DNA from: Thermoplasmata archaeon
Lineage (GTDB): Archaea; Thermoplasmatota; E2; UBA202; JdFR-43
Length of the DNA: 13,469 nucleotides
Direction of reading: 5' to 3'
NCBI GenBank assembly: GCA_021163175.1
Contig: JAGGXG010000141.1
Location: 1 to 13,469 of the forward strand
Notes under the pieces: model-generated
The model's input: the letters and a program-made list of their open reading frames with translations, nothing else
What the model was told of the DNA's origin: nothing
Database searches by the model: none
Shown: positions 1 to 6,308 of the stretch, one piece after another
How the letters are laid out: each line of letters starts with the position of its first letter
Numbering within the stretch: position 1 is the first letter of the stretch
Translations under genes and position numbers: made by a program

Positions 1-2
1 CA

Positions 3-1136
3 ATAGATGTAACTCATGTTACCATCGACCATAATGCAAAGACAAAGCTAACCTTCAACCATGACGATTATAAAATAGCGGAGTTACAAAATGGATATCC
101 AGCACCTCCAATAGCCAAAATTGTTTCTGTATCAAATGGTGATGTTTTGGGAAAAGATGATTACGAATACTCTCCATCGGAAAGAGAAGCTTATCTGAAC
201 TCATATCTACACTGGGCTGATGTTGAGTATAAGAATGGCATACTCCATATAAGAGGAAAATCATATGATCCGAAGCTTTATGGGGATTACACAAACATAC
301 ATGTATGGATAACAGATAGCGATGGCAACATTGTTTTCCAGGCATGGCGCAACAACACAATCCAGATTGCAGAAGGCGATTGGACGGTTGGCGCCAGGCT
401 GCTGCATGGCAGGGGCGGCGCCTTCTATTACATGCCGAATTCCTTTGAAAAAGTGTTTCTTTCGACAGCCAACGGCAATTTCACAGGAAAGCAGGATGTT
501 GTCGATGCTTTGAGTAAGGGTGCAGGATTTGTGTTCTTCTCTGGACATGGCTCGCCAGGAGTATGGGCAAATCATTATCCTGGCATACCTGGAAACAGGC
601 AGCATGCGGAAATAATAGGATTGTCCGTTAGCGATCTCGAGGGCGCACCGCATTTCCCAATGGATGCTCTATCAAATGAAGGAAAGCCTTTCGTTTGTGT
701 CATAGGCGGATGCCACAACAGTCAGTTCAATGTAAGTATTGTAATGACCGCCATAGACTGGTTCAACAAGCATTACATGAATACATACGGCTATCCTGTT
801 CCAGAATGTTTCAGCTGGTATATGGTAAAGTTGCCGGATAAGGGAGCGATAGCGAGCATAGGAAACACAGGGTATGGATATGGAAATCTCGGAGAATGGT
901 GCGTTGTTGGAGGCGTAGATAACTGGATAACAAGCGAGTTCTTCAGGGTTTATGCAAAGGGAGAAGCTCTCCCTGTTTTAGGAAATGTATATGAGATGGC
1001 AATAACAAATTACATAACACACTTTCATGAATTTGTGTTACCAGATGTTCATGAAGGATGGGATCCTGGCGATTTGAAAACCATAGAGCAATGGGTGTTG
1101 CTTGGCGACCCAAGTCTGCAACTTCTCCCTCCTTAA
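3..1136 (+). CDS. Gingipain-like cysteine peptidase, family C25 (5' end outside window)
   Basis: The reading frame is open from base 3 to the TAA at 1134-1136, so this is the C-terminal 377 residues of a longer protein; the TTG at 147 is only an internal candidate start. Counting from base 3, the catalytic His sits in FFSGHGSPGVW (His codon 546-548) and the nucleophile Cys in VIGGCHNSQF (Cys codon 711-713), the His-then-Cys order of family C25. The chain ends soon after LLGDPSLQLL, the usual end of the catalytic domain, with no visible C-terminal membrane anchor or sorting domain. Such enzymes are normally exported and degrade extracellular protein; the signal peptide and pro-region would lie upstream and cannot be seen. 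In sediment archaea these peptidases are linked to use of detrital protein. The family call is good; the substrate and cleavage specificity are unknown. Confidence 0.85.
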   Translation: MDVTHVTIDHNAKTKLTFNHDDYKIAELQNGYPAPPIAKIVSVSNGDVLGKDDYEYSPSEREAYLNSYLHWADVEYKNGILHIRGKSYDPKLYGDYTNIHVWITDSDGNIVFQAWRNNTIQIAEGDWTVGARLLHGRGGAFYYMPNSFEKVFLSTANGNFTGKQDVVDALSKGAGFVFFSGHGSPGVWANHYPGIPGNRQHAEIIGLSVSDLEGAPHFPMDALSNEGKPFVCVIGGCHNSQFNVSIVMTAIDWFNKHYMNTYGYPVPECFSWYMVKLPDKGAIASIGNTGYGYGNLGEWCVVGGVDNWITSEFFRVYAKGEALPVLGNVYEMAITNYITHFHEFVLPDVHEGWDPGDLKTIEQWVLLGDPSLQLLPP

Positions 1137-1150
1137 TTTTTTATTTTTTA
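1137..1150 (+). terminator. Oligo-T terminator after the C25 peptidase gene
   Basis: A T-rich stretch starts directly after the stop codon: six T, one A, then six T broken only by the final A. Archaeal RNA polymerase can terminate on such tracts without a hairpin, and a separate promoter follows about 25 bases downstream. This is inferred from base composition only. Confidence 0.5.
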
Positions 1151-1173
1151 ATGGCGGAACTTTTTGATAAAGC

Positions 1174-1182
1174 TTATATAAA
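1174..1182 (+). promoter_or_regulatory. Archaeal TATA box for the Era-like GTPase operon
   Basis: TTATATAAA is centred 26 bases before the ATG at 1204. Archaeal transcription usually starts about 25 bases after the box centre, so the mRNA should begin at or next to the A of the ATG, making it leaderless. No Shine-Dalgarno site precedes this ATG, which fits. Confidence 0.65.
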
Positions 1183-1203
1183 TGGATTCAATGTATTAAC
1201 GAG

Positions 1204-1833
1204 ATGGGAATATTTGGTAGACTATCAGATTGGTTAAAAAATATTTTTGGTAAGAGGCATGTAAGGATAGGTATATATGGTCCTCCCAATGCAGGCAAAA
1301 CAACGCTTGCAAATAGGATTGCTCAGGATTGGAGTGGTGGCTTTGTTGGAGAAGTGTCTGAAATACCACATGAGACAAGAAAGGTGCAGAAAAAAGGAGG
1401 CATTGTTGTAAAAGATGGAAAGTCAAGTTTGAGGATAGATATTGTCGATACTCCTGGAATAGCAACAAAAGTTGATTTCCATGAATTTATGGAATATGGG
1501 CTGGATGAGGAGGAGGCAAAGAGAAGGGCTAAAGAAGCTACAGAAGGAGTTATAGAAGCCATAAAGTGGCTTGATAATATAGATGGTGTGATTTTGCTTA
1601 TGGATAGCACAAAAAATCCTTTTACGCAGGTAAATATAACGATACTTGGCAATCTCGAGGCAAGAGAATTGCCTGTTATCATAGCTGCAAATAAAATTGA
1701 TCTGGATGGCTCCACGCCTGCAACACTAAAATCAGCTTTTCCACAGCATGAGGTAATTCCAATATCTGCTTTGACAGGCGCAAATATAGATTTACTTTAT
1801 AAGGCGATGCTGAGGAAATTTAAGAGGAGATAA
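1204..1833 (+). CDS. arvA: Era-like small GTPase (archaeal vesiculation GTPase ArvA/OapA family)
   Basis: A 209-residue P-loop GTPase with all G motifs: G1 GPPNAGKT (26-33), G2 Thr58 within PHETRKVQ (Era-like), G3 DTPG (82-85), G4 NKID (163-166) and G5 SAL (188-190). It lacks the C-terminal KH RNA-binding domain of bacterial Era, so a 16S-processing role is unlikely. Residues 1-16 can form an amphipathic helix (Phe4, Leu7, Trp10, Leu11, Ile14, Phe15 on one face), which could touch membrane. It is followed one base later by a DUF2073 gene and then a zinc-ribbon gene; this trio corresponds to ArvA-ArvB-ArvC, reported in haloarchaea to drive extracellular vesicle formation. The GTPase call is firm; the vesicle role here is by family and gene order only. 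Confidence 0.85.
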   Translation: MGIFGRLSDWLKNIFGKRHVRIGIYGPPNAGKTTLANRIAQDWSGGFVGEVSEIPHETRKVQKKGGIVVKDGKSSLRIDIVDTPGIATKVDFHEFMEYGLDEEEAKRRAKEATEGVIEAIKWLDNIDGVILLMDSTKNPFTQVNITILGNLEARELPVIIAANKIDLDGSTPATLKSAFPQHEVIPISALTGANIDLLYKAMLRKFKRR

Positions 1834-1834
1834 A

Positions 1835-2170
1835 ATGGCGAGCGTTAATTTTATATCGAAGGCAAAGCTCGAGGGACTGGATAGTGAGGAAAAGCTTGAT
1901 TTTATCCTGAACGAAGTTAAAAAAGGACAGATACTGGTTCTGGAAAGAGGACTTACCGCAGAGGAGCAAGCAAAACTCATCGAAATGACGATGAAAAAAA
2001 TAAATGAAAAGTTCGCTGGGATAGAGATGGAAAGCTATGTGAATGAAAAACCCACGCTTTTGGAAAAAATATTTGGAAGGAAAAAAGTTCGCCTCACGAT
2101 AATAGGACCAGCTGACAAAATTAAAACGATATATAAGGATAAGGACATAATAAAGGCTGTAATAAAGTGA
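1835..2170 (+). CDS. arvB: DUF2073 family protein (OapB/ArvB-like)
   Basis: A 111-residue protein recognised as archaeal DUF2073 from its central segment, including ILVLERGLTAEEQAKLIE (33-50), the following FAGIEMESY, and the late RLTIIGPADKIKTIY. No transmembrane segment, signal peptide or metal site is visible, so it is probably a small soluble partner of the GTPase encoded one base upstream. The Shine-Dalgarno-like GAGGAG at 1824-1829 lies five bases before the ATG and fixes the start. The biochemical role is unknown; association with the GTPase and the zinc-ribbon protein is inferred from conserved gene order. Confidence 0.75.
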   Translation: MASVNFISKAKLEGLDSEEKLDFILNEVKKGQILVLERGLTAEEQAKLIEMTMKKINEKFAGIEMESYVNEKPTLLEKIFGRKKVRLTIIGPADKIKTIYKDKDIIKAVIK

Positions 2171-2174
2171 AAAA

Positions 2175-2570
2175 ATGCCCCATCAATGTTTAAAATGTGG
2201 TGAGATATACGAGGACGGCTCCAAATATGTTCTGGAAGGATGCCCAAAATGTGGAGGAAGAATTTTTTTGTATACACGGAAACCATTGCCAGAAAGAACA
2301 AGGAAAAAAATTCTTAAGAAAATAGAAAAAGAAGAGATAAGCTTTGAAGGAAAAACATTTGAAGAGATAATAAAAGAAATTGAAGAGAGGAGACAGAAGG
2401 CTATAGAGGAGGCTAAAAAGCAAAAGGAGAGGGTTGAAAGCATAAAAGTGGAAGATGTGGGCGAATACGAGATAAATCTTGAAAGGCTCATGGAGGGTGG
2501 AATAATAGTTGAAAAGGAAGGAACTTATTTCATTTATTTGCCATCGCTATTTTCAATGAGGAAAAAATAA
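2175..2570 (+). CDS. arvC: Zinc-ribbon protein (OapC/ArvC-like)
   Basis: A 131-residue protein. The N-terminal zinc ribbon has two CxxC knuckles, Cys5/Cys8 and Cys23/Cys26. It is followed by a long, very Lys/Glu-rich segment (about 34-93) that should be helical, possibly coiled coil. A short conserved C-terminal part, with EYEINLERLMEGGIIVEKEG and then YFIYLPSLF, is typical of the archaeal OapC/ArvC family. It lies four bases after the DUF2073 stop and completes the GTPase trio. The ribbon may mediate protein contact or nucleic-acid binding; nothing in the sequence decides which. The call rests on motif order and context. Confidence 0.75.
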   Translation: MPHQCLKCGEIYEDGSKYVLEGCPKCGGRIFLYTRKPLPERTRKKILKKIEKEEISFEGKTFEEIIKEIEERRQKAIEEAKKQKERVESIKVEDVGEYEINLERLMEGGIIVEKEGTYFIYLPSLFSMRKK

Positions 2571-2572
2571 TA
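2562..2572 (+). promoter_or_regulatory. Possible weak TATA element for the thiazole synthase gene
   Basis: An A/T-only stretch (AAAAAATAATA) overlaps the end of the zinc-ribbon gene and is centred about 28 bases before the ATG at 2595. The spacing suits a leaderless mRNA, but composition is the only evidence; read-through from upstream is equally possible. Confidence 0.3.
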
Positions 2573-2594
2573 AGCATCTTTGCATTAGCCATTC

Positions 2595-3338
2595 ATGATT
2601 AAGGAAAAGGAGATAACAAAGCTCATAGTCAGCGAATATTTTGACAGCATCCTTTCAAACATTGAAATAGATGTTGCCATAGTCGGCGCAGGACCCAGCG
2701 GTTTAACGGCAGCGAGAATCCTTGCATCCCATGGGAAAAAAGTGGCAATATTTGAGAGCAGGGTGGCGCCAGGCGGCGGCATGTGGGGCGGCGGCATGCT
2801 TTACCCCGTGATTGTTTTGAAAGAAGGCAGGGAGTTGCTTGAGGAAATTGGTGTGAAATGCAGGCAAAAGAATGGCTATTACATTGCGAATGCCATAGAG
2901 GCGACCTCGAAGCTTATATCTGCTGCCATAGATGCTGGAGCTTTGCTTTACAATGGGACAACTGTGGAGGACATTATTGTGAAAAATGATAGGGTGGCAG
3001 GCGTTGTCATAAACTGGACTGCAGCTTTGCAACTTGGTCTGCTTGTTGACCCGCTGTCAATAGAGGCAAAGTTTGTTGTCGATGCCACAGGGCATGAATG
3101 CTATGTTGTAAGGAAAATTGAAAAACTTGGGGCAAAAAAAATGCAGGGAGAAAAAGCTATGTGGGCTGAGATGGGAGAAAAAGCAAGCATCGAGCATACT
3201 AAGGAGATATATCCAGGCCTGTATGTTGCAGGGATGGCAGCCATAGCATATGCAGGCGCCCCAAGAATGGGTCCAATTTTTGGAGGAATGCTGCTCTCAG
3301 GCAAAAAAGTTGCAGAGGATATATTGAAAAAGCTATAG
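2595..3338 (+). CDS. thi4: Thiazole synthase, Thi4 family (sulfide-dependent ADP-thiazole synthase)
   Basis: A 247-residue enzyme that makes the adenylated thiazole precursor of thiamine from NAD, glycine and sulfide. The N-terminal Rossmann motif is GAGPSG (31-36), followed by the glycine-rich APGGGMWGGGMLYP region (58-71) and the C-terminal GAPRMGPIFGGMLLSGKK (221-238) of Thi4. Asp152 (in VDP) and His167 (in TGH) are 15 residues apart, as are the iron-binding Asp and His of methanogen Thi4. Two residues before Asp152, where yeast Thi4 has its sulfur-donating Cys and, as I recall, methanogen enzymes have His, this protein has Leu150. It therefore cannot donate sulfur from a Cys at that site and should use free sulfide. 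No Shine-Dalgarno site is seen; the start is the first ATG in frame. Confidence 0.88.
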   Translation: MIKEKEITKLIVSEYFDSILSNIEIDVAIVGAGPSGLTAARILASHGKKVAIFESRVAPGGGMWGGGMLYPVIVLKEGRELLEEIGVKCRQKNGYYIANAIEATSKLISAAIDAGALLYNGTTVEDIIVKNDRVAGVVINWTAALQLGLLVDPLSIEAKFVVDATGHECYVVRKIEKLGAKKMQGEKAMWAEMGEKASIEHTKEIYPGLYVAGMAAIAYAGAPRMGPIFGGMLLSGKKVAEDILKKL

Positions 3339-3395
3339 GAGATGGCATAAAAATAAATGTAACTACACATGAAATACTGTGTACTGTGTAGATAA

Positions 3396-3405
3396 TTTTT
3401 TAAAT
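3396..3405 (+). promoter_or_regulatory. TATA box for the beta-helix protein gene
   Basis: TTTTTAAATA is centred about 25 bases before the ATG at 3425, predicting a leaderless transcript. A 7-base tandem repeat, TACTGTG twice (3375-3388), lies just upstream and could be a regulator site, though two copies are weak evidence. Confidence 0.5.
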
Positions 3406-3424
3406 ATTGAATTATTATTGACTT

Positions 3425-4591
3425 ATGAAAGTTAAAAAATTTGGGGTGGGTGTTTTCGTGTTTTTCATGTTGGGTTATAGTGTTGCAACAAATTATACAA
3501 TTCCATCAGGAAATCTTGCTTTAGGTGGAAGAACTCTATATGTTGGTGGAGATGGCCCAAACAATTATAGCAGTATACAGGATGCCATCAACGATGCAGT
3601 GTCAGGAGACACAATTTTTGTTTACTCTGGCGTGTATTATGAAAACATAAACATTTCATCCAAAACATTGACCATTAAAGGAGAAGATAAAGACTCCACC
3701 ATCATTGATGGCAATCATAATTGGAATACTATTTCGATAGAATACGCAAACAATGTTAAAATATCAGGCTTTACCATAAAGAACAGTAAATTAAAAGCGG
3801 AAAATGCTGGAATATATATAACAAATTCGAATTATTGTAAAATACATGATTGTAAAATAATTTTATCTTCACATGGAATGGTTGTTTTTCAATCTCATCA
3901 TAACGAGATAAGTGATTGTGTATTTTCAAACAATCAAAGACATGATTTATTGATTACAGTTTCATCTAATTACAATAAAGTGAAGAATTGTACCTTCTCA
4001 AATGCAGGATGGACTGCATTATACCTATATGATTCTGATTCCAACACAATCGAAAATTGCTTTGCAGAGAATTGTGAGGCAGGATTCGTTGTTGGCTGGG
4101 AATGTAATGAGATTGCCATAAAAAATTGCAGTTCCTCAAACAATTATTATAACGGAGTTTTTGTTTATCATGGAAAAAATGTTGAAATAAAGAATTGCCA
4201 TGTTTATCAAAATGGGGATGGAATCAGAATAAGGTATGGTTCGTCGAATGTAAAGGTAGAGAATTGCATCATGGAAAACAATGTATTTGGAATGCAGATA
4301 TTACAACAATCATCCAGCATTGAGGTATATTTTAATAACATTACGAACAATGAAATTGGTGTATATGTAAATGGAAGCAAAGAAAATATCAAAATAAATT
4401 ACAACAATATTATCGGCAACAACGGAAAAGGTGTTGTTGCGACAAACAACAGCATTGTGGATGCCCGCAACAATTACTGGGGAACCATATTTGGTCCAAT
4501 AACATTTGGGCTGTTAGGTGATGGAATATTTCCATCGGGAGGAAAAATATATTTCTTCCCTTGGTCTTTTAAACCATTTGGCACACAATAA
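3425..4591 (+). CDS. Secreted right-handed parallel beta-helix protein (NosD/pectate-lyase-like fold)
   Basis: A 388-residue protein with a likely signal peptide: basic MKVKK, then a hydrophobic core to about residue 21. Residues 37-100 carry the entry motif of archaeal secreted beta-helix proteins (TLYVGGDGPNNYSSIQDAI, then GDTIFVYSGVYYENI). Rungs of about 23 residues follow, with a recurring Asn/Asp-Cys step: Cys143, 165, 189, 212, 235, 258 and 281, spaced 22-24. The chain closes with a capping motif, VDARNNYWGTIFGP (345-358), and GGKIYFFPW (372-380). No membrane anchor or sorting signal follows, so the protein should be released or held non-covalently. Such folds include polysaccharide lyases, epimerases and surface adhesins; no catalytic set is recognised, so the activity is unknown. 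It appears to be a single-gene unit with its own promoter. Confidence 0.8.
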   Translation: MKVKKFGVGVFVFFMLGYSVATNYTIPSGNLALGGRTLYVGGDGPNNYSSIQDAINDAVSGDTIFVYSGVYYENINISSKTLTIKGEDKDSTIIDGNHNWNTISIEYANNVKISGFTIKNSKLKAENAGIYITNSNYCKIHDCKIILSSHGMVVFQSHHNEISDCVFSNNQRHDLLITVSSNYNKVKNCTFSNAGWTALYLYDSDSNTIENCFAENCEAGFVVGWECNEIAIKNCSSSNNYYNGVFVYHGKNVEIKNCHVYQNGDGIRIRYGSSNVKVENCIMENNVFGMQILQQSSSIEVYFNNITNNEIGVYVNGSKENIKINYNNIIGNNGKGVVATNNSIVDARNNYWGTIFGPITFGLLGDGIFPSGGKIYFFPWSFKPFGTQ

Positions 4592-4612
4592 ATTTTTTAT
4601 TCTCTTTTCTAT
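4591..4612 (+). terminator. T-rich terminator after the beta-helix gene, overlapping the pyrG promoter region
   Basis: From the stop codon on, the sequence is nearly all pyrimidine with runs of six and four T, suited to archaeal oligo-T termination. Its first part (AATTTTTTAT, 4591-4600) is also centred about 25 bases before the pyrG ATG, so it may double as a poor TATA element. The two roles cannot be separated from sequence. Confidence 0.4.
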
Positions 4613-4620
4613 TATACTTT

Positions 4621-6225
4621 ATGCCAAAATATATTGTTGTTACAGGCGGTGTTTTATCTGGTTTGGGGAAGGGAGTTGTTGCTTCATCAATTGGTCTGCT
4701 TTTAAAAAGCAATGGCTATAAGGTAACTGCAATAAAGATAGATCCCTATCTAAATTGTGATGCTGGCACCATGAATCCTTTTCAGCATGGAGAAGTTTTT
4801 GTTCTGGAAGATGGAGGAGAAGTTGATCTGGATTTAGGCAACTATGAACGCTTCTTGGATATAAATTTGCACCGCGACAACAACATTACGACTGGCAAGG
4901 TTTACAAAAATGTCATTGAAAAAGAAAGGCGTGGCGACTATCTTGGTAAAACTGTTCAAATTGTTCCACATATAACCAATGAGATAAAAGAATGGATTAG
5001 AAGAGTCGCTGCAAAAAGCAATGCAGATGTGTGCGTTATAGAGATAGGAGGAACAGTTGGCGATATAGAATCGATGCCATTCCTTGAGGCTGTTCGCCAG
5101 TTGCATCTCGAAGAAGGACATGAAAATGTTGTTTTCATTCATACAACCCTTGTTCCAATTGTAAGCGTTGTTGGAGAGCAAAAAACGAAGCCAACGCAGC
5201 ACAGCGTAAAAGAACTGAGAGCCATTGGTATAGATCCGGATGCAATAGTTGGAAGATGCAGGGAACCATTGAAGAAGGAGACAAAAGAAAAAATCTCGCT
5301 ATTCTGCAATGTTCCAGTGGATGCTGTTTTCTCATCGCCAGATGTTGAATGCATATATGAGCTTCCTCTGGTATTAAAAAAGCAGGGATTGCCCGATTTT
5401 ATATTACGCCGCCTGGGCTTGGAAAAAAGAGATGGAAAAATGGATGAATGGGAAAATTTTGTTTCCCGCCTCAAAAATGCTAAAAATGGAGTCAGCATTG
5501 CTTTAGTTGGAAAATACACTGCTCTTGGCGATTCCTATCTCAGCATACTTGAAGCATTCCGCCACGCTGGGGCAGAACTCGATACCAAAGTGAGAGTTGT
5601 ATGGGTTGAAGCAGAGGATATTGAAAGCGAGGGCACAAAAATTCTTGAAAGCGTTGACGCCATCCTTGTGCCAGGCGGTTTTGGCAGCAGGGGGGCAGAA
5701 GGAAAGATAGCAGCGATAAAATTTGCTAGAGAGGCAAAGAAGCCATTTCTGGGAATATGCTTCGGTTTCCAGCTTGCCGTCGTTGAGTATGGTCGCCACG
5801 TCCTTGGGCTACGATGCCATACAACAGAAATTGAGCCAGATGTGGAGCATCCAATTGTTACGATCCTTCCAGAGCAGTATGATGTTGATGAGCTCGGCGG
5901 AACAATGCGACTTGGAGCGCAACCAATAGTTATAAAAGAAGGAACCCTTGCATTCAAGCTTTATAAGAGGAAAGAAATAATGGAAAGGCACCGCCACCGC
6001 TATGAGGTTAACCCCGAATATGTTGATAAGCTTGAGAAACACGGACTGGTTTTCTCTGGAGTAGCAAAGGATAAAATAAGAATGGAAATTCTCGAATTGC
6101 CATCTCATCCATACTTCATTGCCTCTCAGTTTCATCCTGAGTTCAAATCACGTCCTTTAAAGCCAGCTCCATTGTTCTATGGGCTGGTGAAAGCAGCACT
6201 CGAAGAAAAAAAGAAAATGAGGTGA
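4621..6225 (+). CDS. pyrG: CTP synthase (glutamine-hydrolysing)
   Basis: A 534-residue enzyme, normal length for the family, converting UTP to CTP with ATP and glutamine in the cytoplasm. The N-terminal synthase domain has GGVLSGLGKGVVASSIGLLL (its P-loop region), the DPYLNCDAGTMNPFQHGEVF block, and EIGGTVGDIE. The C-terminal class I glutamine amidotransferase domain has nucleophile Cys380 in GICFGFQ (usually GICLGMQ) and the partner pair His505/Glu507 in QFHPEF. All catalytic residues are intact. It uses about ten CGC arginine codons, whereas neighbouring genes use almost only AGA/AGG; this may reflect expression level or history. Two T-rich stretches flank it and the cas operon follows 83 bases later with its own TATA box, so the two are probably transcribed separately. 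Confidence 0.97.
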   Translation: MPKYIVVTGGVLSGLGKGVVASSIGLLLKSNGYKVTAIKIDPYLNCDAGTMNPFQHGEVFVLEDGGEVDLDLGNYERFLDINLHRDNNITTGKVYKNVIEKERRGDYLGKTVQIVPHITNEIKEWIRRVAAKSNADVCVIEIGGTVGDIESMPFLEAVRQLHLEEGHENVVFIHTTLVPIVSVVGEQKTKPTQHSVKELRAIGIDPDAIVGRCREPLKKETKEKISLFCNVPVDAVFSSPDVECIYELPLVLKKQGLPDFILRRLGLEKRDGKMDEWENFVSRLKNAKNGVSIALVGKYTALGDSYLSILEAFRHAGAELDTKVRVVWVEAEDIESEGTKILESVDAILVPGGFGSRGAEGKIAAIKFAREAKKPFLGICFGFQLAVVEYGRHVLGLRCHTTEIEPDVEHPIVTILPEQYDVDELGGTMRLGAQPIVIKEGTLAFKLYKRKEIMERHRHRYEVNPEYVDKLEKHGLVFSGVAKDKIRMEILELPSHPYFIASQFHPEFKSRPLKPAPLFYGLVKAALEEKKKMR

Positions 6226-6272
6226 TGCAAACCCTTGCGGAAATGACCACTCTCATCATATCAGATAGATAA

Positions 6273-6281
6273 GTTTATAAG
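6273..6281 (+). promoter_or_regulatory. TATA box for the type III-A cas operon
   Basis: GTTTATAAG is centred at about 6277. A start 24-27 bases later falls at 6301-6304, just before the ATG at 6309, giving a leader of only a few bases. A second A/T-rich element (TTTATACATA, 6286-6295) could drive a slightly later start, which would favour the downstream ATG at 6330. A run of seven T (6295-6301) lies between box and gene and may also end transcripts from pyrG. Confidence 0.5.
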
Positions 6282-6308
6282 CCATTTATACATATTTTTT
6301 TGAATGCA

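Noticed and set aside
1204..1833. Bacterial-type Era acting in ribosome assembly
   Set aside because: The G domain is Era-like, but the KH RNA-binding domain is absent and the gene context is the archaeal DUF2073/zinc-ribbon cluster.
3425..4591. Beta-helix repeats as a DNA repeat array or CRISPR-like element
   Set aside because: The period is only at protein level; the DNA of the rungs differs and there are no constant repeats with spacers.
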